From positions 521,626 to 585,625 of the forward strand of contig NZ_BMMB01000004.1 in the NCBI RefSeq assembly GCF_014645615.1: a stretch of DNA of 64,000 nt. The letters run 5' to 3'. The DNA comes from Paenibacillus hunanensis (GTDB lineage: Bacteria; Bacillota; Bacilli; Paenibacillales; Paenibacillaceae). The position numbers and the translations under genes were made by a program. The notes below the pieces were generated by a model, which saw only the letters and a program-made list of their open reading frames with translations, did no database searches and was not told the DNA's origin. Below, in pieces: positions 36,014-45,885 of the stretch. Within the stretch, counting starts at the first letter, position 1. Each line of letters starts with the position of its first letter.

Positions 36014-36232
36014 CATAGCGTTTTACCGTGTTGGGATATCCAAGCGACAAGCTTCTACACTGATAACATACATTTATGTATCTATACATCATATTCGATA
36101 GAATTTGTTTAAATAAATTTAATGAAACAATTAAATATGTTGAAAGAAAAATATAGATATGATAGAGTGAACTCGTCAGATGACATTGTCAGATTCAACT
36201 ACCCGTGTTTTACACATAAAAAGGAGGAGCTT

Positions 36233-37471
36233 ATGAAGCCCCAATTTCGTTATTTAGATCAACCGGTATTAGAGCCGATGCCTGGATGTGCCTGGGCAGA
36301 TAAAATGGTGCTAAATCCAGCTATCGTAAAAGACCCGGAATCCGATACGATCCATATGCTATTTAGAGCGACAGGCCCGTGGTCAGAGAAGAAGCGGGAG
36401 GGCTGCCATGATCCGTATCCTATCTTCTTAGGTTATGCGAAAAGTGATGATCGAGGACAGACCTGGGATGCTGATTTCTCCAGACCTGCACTGGCTCCAG
36501 CGCTTGGATATGAAGAAGAGGAGCTATATATTACCGATATTGATGGAAATCGTGTTCGGAATTACGCGAATGGCTGCATCGAAGATCCACGCATTTTCCC
36601 GATTGAGGGTGAGCTGTATATGTCGGTCGCCTGTCGTATTTTCCCACCAGGGCCTTACTGGCTGAGTGATCAGGAGCCACCTGTGGAGACGCGATTCGAA
36701 TATGTACCGGATTGGATTTTCCATACGAGTGATGCGGATGCCTTTGTACAAACTGCTCGTGCCAATGATACGGTCACTGTGCTGTATAAGCTGAATCTGG
36801 ATCAGCTGAAATGTGGTAATTATGAACACGCATTTGCTTATATCGGCCCACTCACAGAAGGACACATTAGCGATAATCGAGATGTTTTTTTATTTCCAGA
36901 CAAAATGCGTATCGCTGATCAGGAACGCTATGTTATGCTTCATCGCCCGATGAATGTAAAGCCCTTTCCAGAAGGGGAGTGTGTACAAAAGCCATCAATC
37001 TATCTAGCCAGTGCGAATACGATAGAGGAATTCGCTTCGTCGCAGGCAGAGCATCGATTGCTCGCAGCCCCGATATTTGATTGGGAGGAGAATCGTATCG
37101 GTGCTAGCTGGCCGCCGCTAAAAATTAACGAGCGAGAATGGCTTATTCCGTATCATGGCAAGAAAAATGTGCAATTTGGCTATACACAATCCTTTATGAT
37201 TGTGGAAGAGCAGGAACATGATTATCCTATATTAACGCACCGCTGCCCGGATCGGCTTATGTATGCAGAGCGTGAATGGGAGATGCCTTCGGACTATCCA
37301 ACGCCATGCTTATTTACAACCGGAGGCGTAATTATAGATGGTGAATTGATCATGGCTTATGGTGCGGCAGATCAGAAGGTTGGCATCTCCTGGGTGAATC
37401 TGGAGCAGCTGATCCAGCATATTCGCCAATATGATGCAGAAGGTAAGCAGCTGCACACCACTTCAGTATAA
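36233..37471 (+). CDS. GH130 family glycosidase/phosphorylase
   Basis: A 412-residue five-bladed beta-propeller enzyme of the GH130 type: NPAIVKDPESDTIHMLFRATG, GYAKSDDRGQTW, and GCIEDPRIF, where the Asp is the candidate proton donor. GH130 enzymes are mostly inverting beta-mannoside phosphorylases that release mannose 1-phosphate; a few are hydrolases. It is more distant from characterised subfamilies than the second GH130 protein in this locus, so linkage and substrate are open. The ATG at 36233 has AAGGAGGAG just upstream; the frame is open further back to 36122 without a ribosome site. It opens the mannan locus. Confidence 0.8.
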   Translation: MKPQFRYLDQPVLEPMPGCAWADKMVLNPAIVKDPESDTIHMLFRATGPWSEKKREGCHDPYPIFLGYAKSDDRGQTWDADFSRPALAPALGYEEEELYITDIDGNRVRNYANGCIEDPRIFPIEGELYMSVACRIFPPGPYWLSDQEPPVETRFEYVPDWIFHTSDADAFVQTARANDTVTVLYKLNLDQLKCGNYEHAFAYIGPLTEGHISDNRDVFLFPDKMRIADQERYVMLHRPMNVKPFPEGECVQKPSIYLASANTIEEFASSQAEHRLLAAPIFDWEENRIGASWPPLKINEREWLIPYHGKKNVQFGYTQSFMIVEEQEHDYPILTHRCPDRLMYAEREWEMPSDYPTPCLFTTGGVIIDGELIMAYGAADQKVGISWVNLEQLIQHIRQYDAEGKQLHTTSV

Positions 37472-37489
37472 CTACGTATATATGACACT

Positions 37490-37542
37490 ATACCCTTGAA
37501 ACAAGCAGATATAGATAGACTATGCTGCTTATTCAAGGGTAT
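37490..37542 (+). terminator. Hairpin between GH130 and lacI-type genes
   Basis: ATACCCTTGAA and CAAGCAG pair with CTGCTT and TTCAAGGGTAT across a loop of about 16 bases. The downstream T-run is weak (ATTTGAG), so termination may be partial. Confidence 0.5.
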
Positions 37543-37604
37543 TTGAGTTGAAAAAAGTTTAAAAACGAATTATGATTAATAAAAAATCGTAAGGAGCTAG
37601 ACAA

Positions 37605-38681
37605 GTGAAAAAGGTTACCTTACAGATGATTGCAGAGCAGGTTGGTGTGTCGAAGGCGCTTGTATCGAAAGCGCTCTCTAATGATCCTGCTGTCAACAAC
37701 AGTACTCGCGAGCAGATCTGGAAGACTGCACAGGACATGGGGTACCGTTTTGATAAGCTACGCAAATCATCTCAATTTACGAAGACTGGAAATATTGCTG
37801 TGCTGATGCCTGAAGCATATTTGGATGATATGGAATACTGGGGTAAAATTATTCGCGGCATTGATAAAGAACTGTCAGGCTATGATTTTAGTATGATGCT
37901 GTCGGGTATTGATATTTCGCTGGAACCGAAGGAAGGAATGCCGTCTAGCATTAGTGAATCCAAGGTGGATGGTGCACTCCTGCTAGGACATGTTCCCGAA
38001 GATTACATAAAAGCGATTGAAGCGGCAGAGATTCCTTTTGTGCTGGTCGATTCCAATATTCAAAATGTGGAATATGATCATGTGCTCGCTAACAACTATA
38101 TTGGAGCCTACAATGCTACGATGAAATTGCTTCAAAGTGGGCATCGTACACTCGCTTTTGTCGGAGACATGGAGACAGCATTGAGCTTTAAAGAACGAGA
38201 TCGTGGTTTTGAAGAAGCGGCAAAGGATCATAATAGTAACGCAAGTGCTGATGATCAGGCTCGCATTACCTGGGTGCGCGGCTTAGGCGTTAGTGGTCGC
38301 GGTAACTATACGAATTCAGAATTTATGGATAAGCTACGCTCCTCTATTGTAGATGAACAGGTTACAGGCTTCTTTTGTGCTAATGATATGCTTGCGATTG
38401 AAGCGCTACGTTATTTGACCGAATGGGGCTACCGTTGTCCAGAGGATGTCTCAATCATTGGCTTCGATGATTTAACACTGGCAGAGTTCGTCATTCCAAG
38501 GCTTACGACGGTGCAAGTACCTAAGGAGCATATGGGCTCCAGAGCGGTTAAAACAATTCTTGATCGTATTAAGCATCATGAGACGGTAGCAGAGCAGATT
38601 TTACTATCAACCAGATTGATTGAACGAGATTCTGTGAAGGTTCTGCATACCGTAGAGACGGTAGAGCCACAAACAGAGTAG
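37605..38681 (+). CDS. LacI family transcriptional regulator
   Basis: A 358-residue regulator with a LacI helix-turn-helix at about 5-24 (LQMIAEQVGVSKALVSKAL) and a periplasmic-binding-protein-type sugar domain (VDGALLLGHVP, GHRTLAFVGD, PEDVSIIGFDDLTLAEFVIPRLTTVQVP). It probably senses a manno-oligosaccharide and represses the neighbouring transport and enzyme genes. The start is a GTG at 37605 with AAGGAG 8 bases upstream. Confidence 0.9.
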   Translation: MKKVTLQMIAEQVGVSKALVSKALSNDPAVNNSTREQIWKTAQDMGYRFDKLRKSSQFTKTGNIAVLMPEAYLDDMEYWGKIIRGIDKELSGYDFSMMLSGIDISLEPKEGMPSSISESKVDGALLLGHVPEDYIKAIEAAEIPFVLVDSNIQNVEYDHVLANNYIGAYNATMKLLQSGHRTLAFVGDMETALSFKERDRGFEEAAKDHNSNASADDQARITWVRGLGVSGRGNYTNSEFMDKLRSSIVDEQVTGFFCANDMLAIEALRYLTEWGYRCPEDVSIIGFDDLTLAEFVIPRLTTVQVPKEHMGSRAVKTILDRIKHHETVAEQILLSTRLIERDSVKVLHTVETVEPQTE

Positions 38682-38727
38682 GAGAAGGCTAGAGAAGAAG
38701 TAGACTAGAAAAGAAATAGAGTAGAAA

Positions 38728-38765
38728 AGAGACATTTGCTGATCCAAGCAAATGTCTCTTTTTGT
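38728..38765 (+). terminator. Terminator after the lacI-type gene
   Basis: AGAGACATTTGCT pairs with AGCAAATGTCTCT around a 6-base loop, followed by TTTTG. Confidence 0.85.
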
Positions 38766-38823
38766 TTTGATGAAGAGTTCATGCAACGGCCTGTCCGATA
38801 AACTCAGCTTCAACAACAGTGTA

Positions 38824-38837
38824 TGTTTAATTAAACA
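38824..38837. promoter_or_regulatory. Palindrome upstream of the sugar ABC operon
   Basis: TGTTTAATTAAACA is a perfect 14-base palindrome. Related TTGTTTA-type sequences occur upstream of the first GH130 gene (near 36106) and of the GH26 gene (near 47340-47360). A shared operator is possible but AT-rich background makes chance matches likely. Confidence 0.3.
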
Positions 38838-39047
38838 AATATTATTGTTGAAGAAACTATATAATTATGTTAAAGTTTATTCAGTAGAAAGAGATCATGA
38901 TCATAGGAGGTTGTAGATAGATAATGAGTCGAATATAAGATTTAAAAGTGCAAAAACAGCTCTTTAGTTAGAAAAAAGCTTTTTTTCTGAAACATAAGTG
39001 TAATTAGGAGTTTTGTTTAGTAAAAGTTTAATGAATATAAGCTATAT

Positions 39048-39061
39048 TGTAAGCGATATCA
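39048..39061 (+). promoter_or_regulatory. cre-type operator at the sugar ABC operon promoter
   Basis: TGTAAGCGATATCA matches the cre consensus TGWAANCGNTNWCA at every fixed position. It directly follows a TATATT that could be the -10 box (39043-39048), so binding would block transcription. CcpA or the local LacI regulator could be the ligand. Confidence 0.65.
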
Positions 39062-39135
39062 TAATAATTTATTTAAAAGGAAGTATAGCTTGGAAGCTTT
39101 AAGTTGGAGATTTGATATTGAAGGCGGTGTAGCAG

Positions 39136-40020
39136 TTGGGAACGTCTTATGCTAGACAACGAACGATGATACTTATTACTTTTCTATTTATTCCACTTGT
39201 ACTGCTGGGTTTGTTCACGTACTATCCAGCCGTACGCCTGTTGTATCTGAGCTTTACCAGTTGGGATGGGATTAGCGATACGGTTCAATTTCTAGGTCTG
39301 GACAATTATAAAGAGATTTTCACGAATCCGGATTTGTTTGGTGTATTTCTGCATCAGATTCCTTATGTGCTTGGTGGAATTTTGCAAAATATAATCGCGA
39401 TCCTATTTGCGGTCATTTTAAATTCAAAGATTAAAGGGCGCAATCTATTCCGTGTACTTTTATTTGTCCCTTACATTATGAACGGTGTAGCCGTAGCCTT
39501 CATGTTTCAATATGTATTTGATACGGAAAATGGCTCGTTGAATGCACTGCTCGGTATGCTCGGACTTCAATCGCTACAGCATAGCTGGCTGGGAGATACT
39601 TCACTTGTGAATTTCTCGCTCGCTTCAGTAAGCTTCTGGCGATATATGGGCTACACGATGATCATTTATCTGGGCGCCTTACAATCGATTCCGGGCGATA
39701 TGTATGAAGCGGCAACAATTGATGGTGCGAATCGCTTTCAATCGTTATGGCATTTGACCCTGCCTAATCTGACACAGGTCATTCAGTTAAATATGTTTCT
39801 GACACTAAGCGGAGCGCTGGCGGTATTCGATCTACCGTTCGTGCTTACCAAGGGTGGGCCCGTAGGCTCCAGTGAAACATTCCTGCTTAAGACGACTGAA
39901 ACTGCATTTACATTTAACAACTATGGATTAGCGTCCGCGATGAGCATTGTGCTGTTGATCTTCACCATTGTCATTCTAGTTGTACAAAATATGGCGATCA
40001 AGCGCAAAGGAGATGCCTGA
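39136..40020 (+). CDS. Sugar ABC transporter permease (MalF-type)
   Basis: A 294-residue permease with six predicted membrane helices and the EAA loop in YEAATIDGANRFQSLWHLTLPNL (about 195-217), which docks the ATPase. Carbohydrate uptake-1 family. The start is a TTG at 39136 with GGCGG 8 bases upstream; its stop overlaps the next gene's ATG in TGATG form. The matching ATPase is absent from the window, as is usual where one MsmX-type ATPase serves several importers. Probable substrate: manno-oligosaccharides. Confidence 0.9.
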   Translation: MGTSYARQRTMILITFLFIPLVLLGLFTYYPAVRLLYLSFTSWDGISDTVQFLGLDNYKEIFTNPDLFGVFLHQIPYVLGGILQNIIAILFAVILNSKIKGRNLFRVLLFVPYIMNGVAVAFMFQYVFDTENGSLNALLGMLGLQSLQHSWLGDTSLVNFSLASVSFWRYMGYTMIIYLGALQSIPGDMYEAATIDGANRFQSLWHLTLPNLTQVIQLNMFLTLSGALAVFDLPFVLTKGGPVGSSETFLLKTTETAFTFNNYGLASAMSIVLLIFTIVILVVQNMAIKRKGDA

Positions 40021-40853
40021 TGACTACCAAGCGAATTCGGGACCCGATCGAGTGGCTCAAATATATTTTGCTGGGCATTGCCAGTCTGGTCGTACTCTTT
40101 CCACCTTATGTTGTAGTGCTGAATGCCTTTAAAGGGCCAGATGAAAGCTCCAGCCCGTTTGCATTACCAGCCAGTTTTTTGAATGTTGAGAATTTTCGAA
40201 TTGTATTTGATCGGGCAGATATCTTACAGGCATTTAGCAATACATTTATCGTCATTGCCGTATCGCTAGTAGGGAATATCGTGTTTGGAACGATGGTGTC
40301 GTATGCACTGGCTCGTATTTCCTTTAAAGGAAAACGGCTTATTTTAGGCTTGTTCCTGTTCGCTAGCATCATTCCAACGATTACAACGCAGGTGGTAATC
40401 TTTTCACTTATTCAATCACTCGGTGTATTTAACACCTTATTCGCACCGATTTTGCTGTTCATTGGGGCGGATGTATTGCAGATTACGATCTACCTGCAAT
40501 TTATTCGTAATATTCCAGAGGAGCTCGATGAGAGTGCGATGATTGATGGTGCCAGTCTGTTTCGGATTTATGCTTCGATTATCTTTCCGTTGCTAAGTCC
40601 AGCGACCGTTACACTGGTGATTTTGAAAACGATCAATATTTATAACGAGCTGTACATTCCATTTTTGTATATGCCCAAGCAAAAGCTTGTAATGGTCTCT
40701 ACCTCGATCATGCGCTTTGCGAGTAACAATCAGGCGCAATGGAGTTATATTTGTGCCACCATTTTGATCATCATGGTGCCTACGGTATTGCTGTACCTAT
40801 TCTTACAGCGTTATATCTTTGCCGGTGTCACGAATGGAGCAGTTAAAGGATAA
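40020..40853 (+). CDS. Sugar ABC transporter permease (MalG-type)
   Basis: A 277-residue permease with six helices and the EAA loop ELDESAMIDGASLFRIYASIIFPLL near 174-198. Partner of the preceding permease, with which it overlaps by one base at its start, and of the binding lipoprotein encoded at 42.1 kb. Confidence 0.92.
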   Translation: MTTKRIRDPIEWLKYILLGIASLVVLFPPYVVVLNAFKGPDESSSPFALPASFLNVENFRIVFDRADILQAFSNTFIVIAVSLVGNIVFGTMVSYALARISFKGKRLILGLFLFASIIPTITTQVVIFSLIQSLGVFNTLFAPILLFIGADVLQITIYLQFIRNIPEELDESAMIDGASLFRIYASIIFPLLSPATVTLVILKTINIYNELYIPFLYMPKQKLVMVSTSIMRFASNNQAQWSYICATILIIMVPTVLLYLFLQRYIFAGVTNGAVKG

Positions 40854-40903
40854 GGATCACATAGGATGTGGAAGGTTTGGACTAGTGGAAGGAGCAATGA
40901 ACG

Positions 40904-42097
40904 ATGTCAAATGAGTATTTTGAGCAACGATATGAGCAGGTAAGAGCGAGGCATCAGACGATTATTGAACGCAAAAATGAACCGCTATTTTCAGAGCATG
41001 GTATTTATGAACGGTATACGCACCCCATTCTGACGAATCAGCATATTCCGCTGTCATGGCGATATGATCTGAATCCAGATACGAATCCCTATTTTATGGA
41101 ACGGCTCGGTGTAAATTGTGTGTTTAATCCGGGTGCACTTTACTTGAATGGCAAGTTTTATCTGGTGGCACGAATAGAGGGAAATGATCGCAAATCCTTT
41201 TTTGCGATTGCAGAAAGCGATAATGGTGTAGACGGCTTTACCTTCTGGGATTATCCGATTCACTTGCCTGAAACGGACGAGCCGGATGTGAATGTTTATG
41301 ATATGCGTCTTGTACAGCATGAGGATGGCTATATTTATGGATTATTTTGTACAGAGCGCAAAGATCTCTCTGCACCCCCAGGTGACTTATCCAGTGCGAT
41401 TGCACAGTGCGGCATTGTACGAACACTCGATCTGATAAGCTGGGAACGACTACCTGATCTACAGACTCGCTCTGCTCAGCAGCGTAATGTGGTGCTTCAT
41501 CCGAAGTTCATCGATGGCCAGTATGCCTTTTACACTCGCCCGCAGGATGGATTTATCGATACAGGCTCCGGTGGTGGCATCGGCTGGGGATTATCCAATT
41601 CGATGCAGCCTGCCATTATTCAGGAGGAGCAGATCATAGATGAACGTGCGTATCATACGATCAAGGAAGTGAAAAATGGTCAGGGCCCTGCGCCGATCGC
41701 AACAGCAGAGGGCTGGCTGCACATCGCTCACGGTGTGCGTAATACAGCCGCAGGCTTGCGGTATGTGCTATATGCCTTTTTGACTGAGCTAGAGCGCCCG
41801 TGGATTCAGACGCATTGTCCGGGTGGACATCTGCTGGCTCCAGAAGGTGATGAGCGTATTGGCGATGTGTCCAATGTGGTGTTCAGTAATGGCATGGTCG
41901 CCACGGAGAAGGGCGAGTTATTCCTATACTATGCTTCCTCCGATATACGTTGCCATGTAGCGACGACAACAGTGGATAAGCTACTCGATTATGTAAAGCA
42001 TACACCTGCGGATGCGATGCGCTCCTATGCATGTGTGCAGCAACGTGCTGATCTGATCCGCGGCAATATGAGTTATGACGAACAGAGGAGGAAATAA
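40904..42097 (+). CDS. 4-O-beta-D-mannosyl-D-glucose phosphorylase-like protein (GH130_1)
   Basis: A 397-residue propeller enzyme. Its length and many blocks match the GH130 subfamily 1 mannosylglucose phosphorylases: [14 protein letters not shown] segment near 45, [21 protein letters not shown] with the candidate proton-donor Asp, [46 protein letters not shown] and YYASSD. The reaction is phosphorolysis of mannosyl-beta-1,4-glucose to mannose 1-phosphate and glucose, in the cytoplasm. AAGGAG precedes the ATG. Its place between transporter genes supports intracellular use of imported mannan fragments. Confidence 0.88.
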   Translation: MSNEYFEQRYEQVRARHQTIIERKNEPLFSEHGIYERYTHPILTNQHIPLSWRYDLNPDTNPYFMERLGVNCVFNPGALYLNGKFYLVARIEGNDRKSFFAIAESDNGVDGFTFWDYPIHLPETDEPDVNVYDMRLVQHEDGYIYGLFCTERKDLSAPPGDLSSAIAQCGIVRTLDLISWERLPDLQTRSAQQRNVVLHPKFIDGQYAFYTRPQDGFIDTGSGGGIGWGLSNSMQPAIIQEEQIIDERAYHTIKEVKNGQGPAPIATAEGWLHIAHGVRNTAAGLRYVLYAFLTELERPWIQTHCPGGHLLAPEGDERIGDVSNVVFSNGMVATEKGELFLYYASSDIRCHVATTTVDKLLDYVKHTPADAMRSYACVQQRADLIRGNMSYDEQRRK

Positions 42098-42098
42098 T

Positions 42099-43373
42099 AT
42101 GAAAAAAGTAATCATAGTATTAGCCAGCATGCTTGTCACTTCAGTCATTCTGTCTGCTTGCGGTAGTGGTAGCACCTCGAATACAGCGAGCAATGGAGCA
42201 GGCGCTACAGGTGATGGGGCTATTAGTGGGACAGTAACCTTTTTAACGAATCGTACGGATATGATTGGTACCCAGTTTGACGATTATGCCAAACGCTTCC
42301 ATGAGAAATATCCGAATGCACAGGTCGAATTTGAAGCGATCACAGATCTGGATAAAACAACGAAAATTCGTATGTCATCTGGCGATTACCCGGATGTGGT
42401 TCTCATTCCAACGATTCCGAATTCCGATCTACCGAAATATTTTACACCGCTCGATGATCTCGGCTTGAACGATAACATTTATTTTAAAGATTATAAGTCC
42501 TATGAAGGAAAAGTATATGGCATATCGGTCGGTGCCACAACTACAGGGATCGTGTATAACAAAAAAGCATTCGCTGATGCTGGAATTACCGAAATTCCTA
42601 AGACGCTGGACGAATTCTACGCAGCAAGTGAAAAGCTGAAAGCAAAAGGCATCGTGCCGCTGGCTTCTAATTTTAAAGATCAGTGGCCGCTGTACCCGTG
42701 GATTTCGGAAGTACCAACAAGTATGGCTGGTGATGCAAAGCTAAATAATGATCGTATGAATAGTGATACCCCGTATCAGATGAACAATCCCTATGGTAAG
42801 AGCATGACTATCATCCGCACGATGTATGAGAAGGGCTATCTGGAGAAGGACGTTAACTCTACCAATTGGGAGCAATCGAAAAAAGACGTGGCTAGCGGTA
42901 AGTTTGCTATGGTCATGCTGGGCAACTGGGTCATTCCGCAGATTATTGCAAGTGGAACAACATCAGATAACATCGGGTTTTTCCCATTGCCTTATGATAA
43001 TTCCGGTAAGGTTAATGTAAGTCTAGCACCGGACTGGGCGTACGGTGTAAATAAAAATAGTGAGAACGTTGCTACGGCAAAGGCATTTGTAAAGTGGATG
43101 ATTGAGGATTCTGGCTTTGATCAATATGCGGGATTTATTCCTGTGCTGAAAGACAAGAAAGCGACCATTCCGCAATTGCAGCAATTTGATAGCTTCAAGC
43201 CCGTGACGATCGAAGCGGTTGCTGATGATCCAAAGGTTACCGATATTGTGAACCATGCTCAGATTACAAAGGAAGCCTTAGTACAGGAATTCATTTTAGC
43301 CCATAATCCACAAAGTGTATTGGATAAATATAATGCAGCCTGGGCAAAAGCGAGAAAAGACATTTTAAAATAA
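42099..43373 (+). CDS. Sugar ABC transporter substrate-binding lipoprotein
   Basis: A 424-residue family 1 binding protein. Signal peptide with lipobox LSAC (Cys about 19), Gly/Ser/Thr-rich linker, then a two-lobed sugar-binding fold (VTFLTNRTDMIGTQFDDYAKRFHEKYPNAQVEFE, YGISVGATTTGIVYNKKAF). I start at the ATG at 42099 with GGAGG upstream; the GH130 stop lies one base before it. It delivers oligosaccharides to the two permeases encoded upstream. Confidence 0.92.
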   Translation: MKKVIIVLASMLVTSVILSACGSGSTSNTASNGAGATGDGAISGTVTFLTNRTDMIGTQFDDYAKRFHEKYPNAQVEFEAITDLDKTTKIRMSSGDYPDVVLIPTIPNSDLPKYFTPLDDLGLNDNIYFKDYKSYEGKVYGISVGATTTGIVYNKKAFADAGITEIPKTLDEFYAASEKLKAKGIVPLASNFKDQWPLYPWISEVPTSMAGDAKLNNDRMNSDTPYQMNNPYGKSMTIIRTMYEKGYLEKDVNSTNWEQSKKDVASGKFAMVMLGNWVIPQIIASGTTSDNIGFFPLPYDNSGKVNVSLAPDWAYGVNKNSENVATAKAFVKWMIEDSGFDQYAGFIPVLKDKKATIPQLQQFDSFKPVTIEAVADDPKVTDIVNHAQITKEALVQEFILAHNPQSVLDKYNAAWAKARKDILK

Positions 43374-43400
43374 GACCATTCCAATCATACGAGTGAATAC

Positions 43401-43441
43401 ACAGGGCTGCGAACAGTCGTAATCAATGTTCGCAGCCCTGT
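43401..43441 (+). other. Intra-operon mRNA hairpin after the binding-protein gene
   Basis: ACAGGGCTGCGAACA pairs perfectly with TGTTCGCAGCCCTGT around an 11-base loop. No T-run follows, so it looks like a stabilising or attenuating structure rather than a full terminator. Confidence 0.65.
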
Positions 43442-43491
43442 ACGATGTACAAACAATGTAGACAACCAATATGAAGAAGAGGAGCGAAATG

Positions 43492-44772
43492 ATGCTAAAA
43501 CGTGAATTTGTGAAAAGAAGAGGAACAAAGCTGGTTGCAGGCGAAATCCCTTATCGCTTTGCAGGGCCGAATATATACTGGCTCGGATTGGATGAGAATG
43601 TTGAGGGGATAGATTGGCCGACTCCATTCCGAGTACAAAATGTGCTGGATACCGCAGTTATGATGGGAGCGAATGCGTTACGCTCACATACGCTCGCTGC
43701 ATCTGTAGGTCATCCTAAGTCGCTGATGCCCACATTACGACAAATGAATGAGGAAGCATGGGTAAAGGTGGATTTTGCCTTAGATGAGATTGCCAAACGA
43801 GGATTGCGTGTCATGATTCCATTGGTTTGTAATTGGAGCTATTATCATGGAGGTCGGTCGACGTTTACGAGCTGGCGGGGGATTGGGGATGCAGAGGATT
43901 TTTATTACGATCGTCAGGTAATTGCAGATTTCCAATGGTATATCGGGCAGATTTTGAATCGTACGAATACGATCAATGGGTTGATGTACAAGGATGATCC
44001 ATCTATCCTGGCATGGGAGCTAGGTAATGAGCTGAACGATGTTCCGGCTGATTGGGTGCAGGAGATGTGTAGGTATATCAAAGGAATAGATTCTAACCAT
44101 CTGATCAGTCATGGCAAGCAATTCGAGGTTGATGCAGATAAGCTGGACATTCCAGAACTGGATATAATCGATGTGCATTATTATCCACCTTCTGCTGAAC
44201 AATTGCATGCAGATGTAGATAAAGTAAGTTCTGCTGGTAAGGTGTATATTGCTGGAGAATACGATTGGTCTTCCGATCAAACGGGCTCATTCCTGCAAGC
44301 AGTGGAGGGTAATGAGAAAGTATCCGGTACATTCTTCTGGTCTTTATTCGGTCATCACGATCAAGGCGGGTATGTTCAGCATAACGATGGCTTTTCCGTT
44401 CATTATCCTGGTCACGGCTACAGCGACGTTTGGCTTGGTCGGATTCAAGCGCTACGTCAGCATGCGTATCAGCTGCGTCAGGCACGTATTCCAGAGATTC
44501 TGATTACCGAAGCACCACTCATCTTGAGTACAGATGAAGGTCGAATTGTATTCCGCGGAGTTGCGGGTAGCGCAACCTATACGCTGGAGCGATCAAGTAA
44601 AAGTCCCTCTGGCCCATGGCAACCTGTAATTGAGCGACAAGCGTATCATAATGGTGAATGGAAGGATGCCTTACGAGTGAAAGAGGAGAAGGTCTATTAT
44701 CGAATCAAGGCGATTACCTTAAACGGTGTTGAAGGACCCTACTCACAGCCAGTGCAGTCACTTGCCTTTTAG
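43492..44772 (+). CDS. GH5-like glycoside hydrolase (beta-mannanase/mannosidase type)
   Basis: A 426-residue protein without signal peptide. A TIM barrel (about 15-330) shows clan GH-A features: an acid/base Glu180 in WELGNEL and a nucleophile Glu256 in IAGEYDW, plus HYYP before it. The overall look is of the GH5_7/GH113-like mannan-active group. The last 80 residues form a fibronectin-like beta domain (ATYTLERSSKSPSGPWQPV). Cytoplasmic location suggests it trims imported oligosaccharides. The ATG at 43492 has GGAG 7 bases upstream; ATG 43489 is nearly equal. Confidence 0.8.
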   Translation: MLKREFVKRRGTKLVAGEIPYRFAGPNIYWLGLDENVEGIDWPTPFRVQNVLDTAVMMGANALRSHTLAASVGHPKSLMPTLRQMNEEAWVKVDFALDEIAKRGLRVMIPLVCNWSYYHGGRSTFTSWRGIGDAEDFYYDRQVIADFQWYIGQILNRTNTINGLMYKDDPSILAWELGNELNDVPADWVQEMCRYIKGIDSNHLISHGKQFEVDADKLDIPELDIIDVHYYPPSAEQLHADVDKVSSAGKVYIAGEYDWSSDQTGSFLQAVEGNEKVSGTFFWSLFGHHDQGGYVQHNDGFSVHYPGHGYSDVWLGRIQALRQHAYQLRQARIPEILITEAPLILSTDEGRIVFRGVAGSATYTLERSSKSPSGPWQPVIERQAYHNGEWKDALRVKEEKVYYRIKAITLNGVEGPYSQPVQSLAF

Positions 44773-44833
44773 TTTAAACCTCCATTAAAGGGGAAGAGAA
44801 GAAAGGCAAGATGGATCGTATAGGAGGCATCGT

Positions 44834-45781
44834 ATGTACAAGGTAGAGCCAGATGATGAAAACATTTATTATGTAGGTCGCTGGGATAAACGTCAGCCAG
44901 GAGCATATTCGACGTCATGGGGCGGTACGTATTTTAAAGTGAACTTTAGCAATACGACGATCATCAGACTTCATATCGGAGCTAGCGTCAATGTATATGT
45001 GAGTATCGATGGCGTAACACGTTATTATCCTTCGTTACAGGGAGTTGTGGATATTACGCCCGTATTATTACATAAGGGAACACATACATTAATGGTTGCT
45101 ACTCCATATACCGATCAATGTCTCGTATTTCAAGGGATGAGTCTAGATGATCAGGCAAGGATATCGTTACCCTCTACAGGGAAGCGAATGATCGAATATA
45201 TCGGCGCTTCGATCATTGCAGGTCACCTATTGCCTCGCTATGCGCTGTCCGATTATGCATGGCTGGCAGCAGAGAGGCTGGGGTATGAACATATTCAGAT
45301 TGCACAGTCAGGAATGGGACTGGTCGATCACTGGCCGGGTGGGAGCTATATTGCGAACGGAGCAGGCATGAGTCAGCAATATTTTAAGCTCAAGCATGCA
45401 GATCATGACGATGATACATTGTATGACTTTTTCGATCAGTCGCCCGATATTGTCATTATTCATATCGGGACAAATGATGCCGTATTTGGCGTTCCAGCAG
45501 ATCGGTTCCAGTACGAATATACTCGGTTTCTAGGCTTGATTCGGCAGCAGTATCCAGTGGCGAGGCTGTATGCCCAGCGTTTATTTGATGGAACCTATGC
45601 TCAAGAGATTCAGCAGTCTGTACGCAGTCTTCAGGCTGCTGGCGATCAGAAGGTACATTATATCGATACGAGTGGATGGCTACAGGAACTAGATTACAGC
45701 GATGGGGTTCATCCTAACGAATCGGCTCATATTAAATTAAGTAAGCGATTGGTGGCTGTGTTAGAAGCAAAGAATCGGTAG
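44834..45781 (+). CDS. CE2-like SGNH-hydrolase carbohydrate esterase
   Basis: A 315-residue protein with an N-terminal beta-sandwich (1-110) and an SGNH hydrolase domain, the arrangement of CE2 acetyl esterases. Block I reads EYIGASIIAG with the nucleophile candidate Ser126 in GAS instead of the usual GDS; Gly160 in block II; GTND with Asn214; and DGVHP with Asp290 and His293. It would remove acetyl groups from imported acetylated mannan fragments. AGGAGG precedes the ATG. Confidence 0.8.
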   Translation: MYKVEPDDENIYYVGRWDKRQPGAYSTSWGGTYFKVNFSNTTIIRLHIGASVNVYVSIDGVTRYYPSLQGVVDITPVLLHKGTHTLMVATPYTDQCLVFQGMSLDDQARISLPSTGKRMIEYIGASIIAGHLLPRYALSDYAWLAAERLGYEHIQIAQSGMGLVDHWPGGSYIANGAGMSQQYFKLKHADHDDDTLYDFFDQSPDIVIIHIGTNDAVFGVPADRFQYEYTRFLGLIRQQYPVARLYAQRLFDGTYAQEIQQSVRSLQAAGDQKVHYIDTSGWLQELDYSDGVHPNESAHIKLSKRLVAVLEAKNR

Positions 45782-45815
45782 ACGTATACCTCACGCGATC
45801 GATTCACAATATGTA

Positions 45816-45853
45816 AAAGAAGCCCATTCGGCTTAATCGAATGGGCTTCTTTC
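45816..45853. terminator. Bidirectional terminator between esterase and GH26 genes
   Basis: AAAGAAGCCCATTCG pairs with CGAATGGGCTTCTTT around a 7-base loop, between convergent genes. Confidence 0.85.
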
Positions 45854-45885
45854 GTCCAATCATAGCTGGATATAGAGGATGGCGA

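Noticed and set aside
35889..36101. 70-codon frame after the PAS chemoreceptor
   Set aside because: It reads through the terminator at 35966-36013 and has no ribosome site.
39121..39138. Alternative start for the first permease
   Set aside because: A TTG at 39117-39119 is in the region but lacks a ribosome site at suitable spacing; the TTG at 39136 has GGCGG 8 bases upstream.
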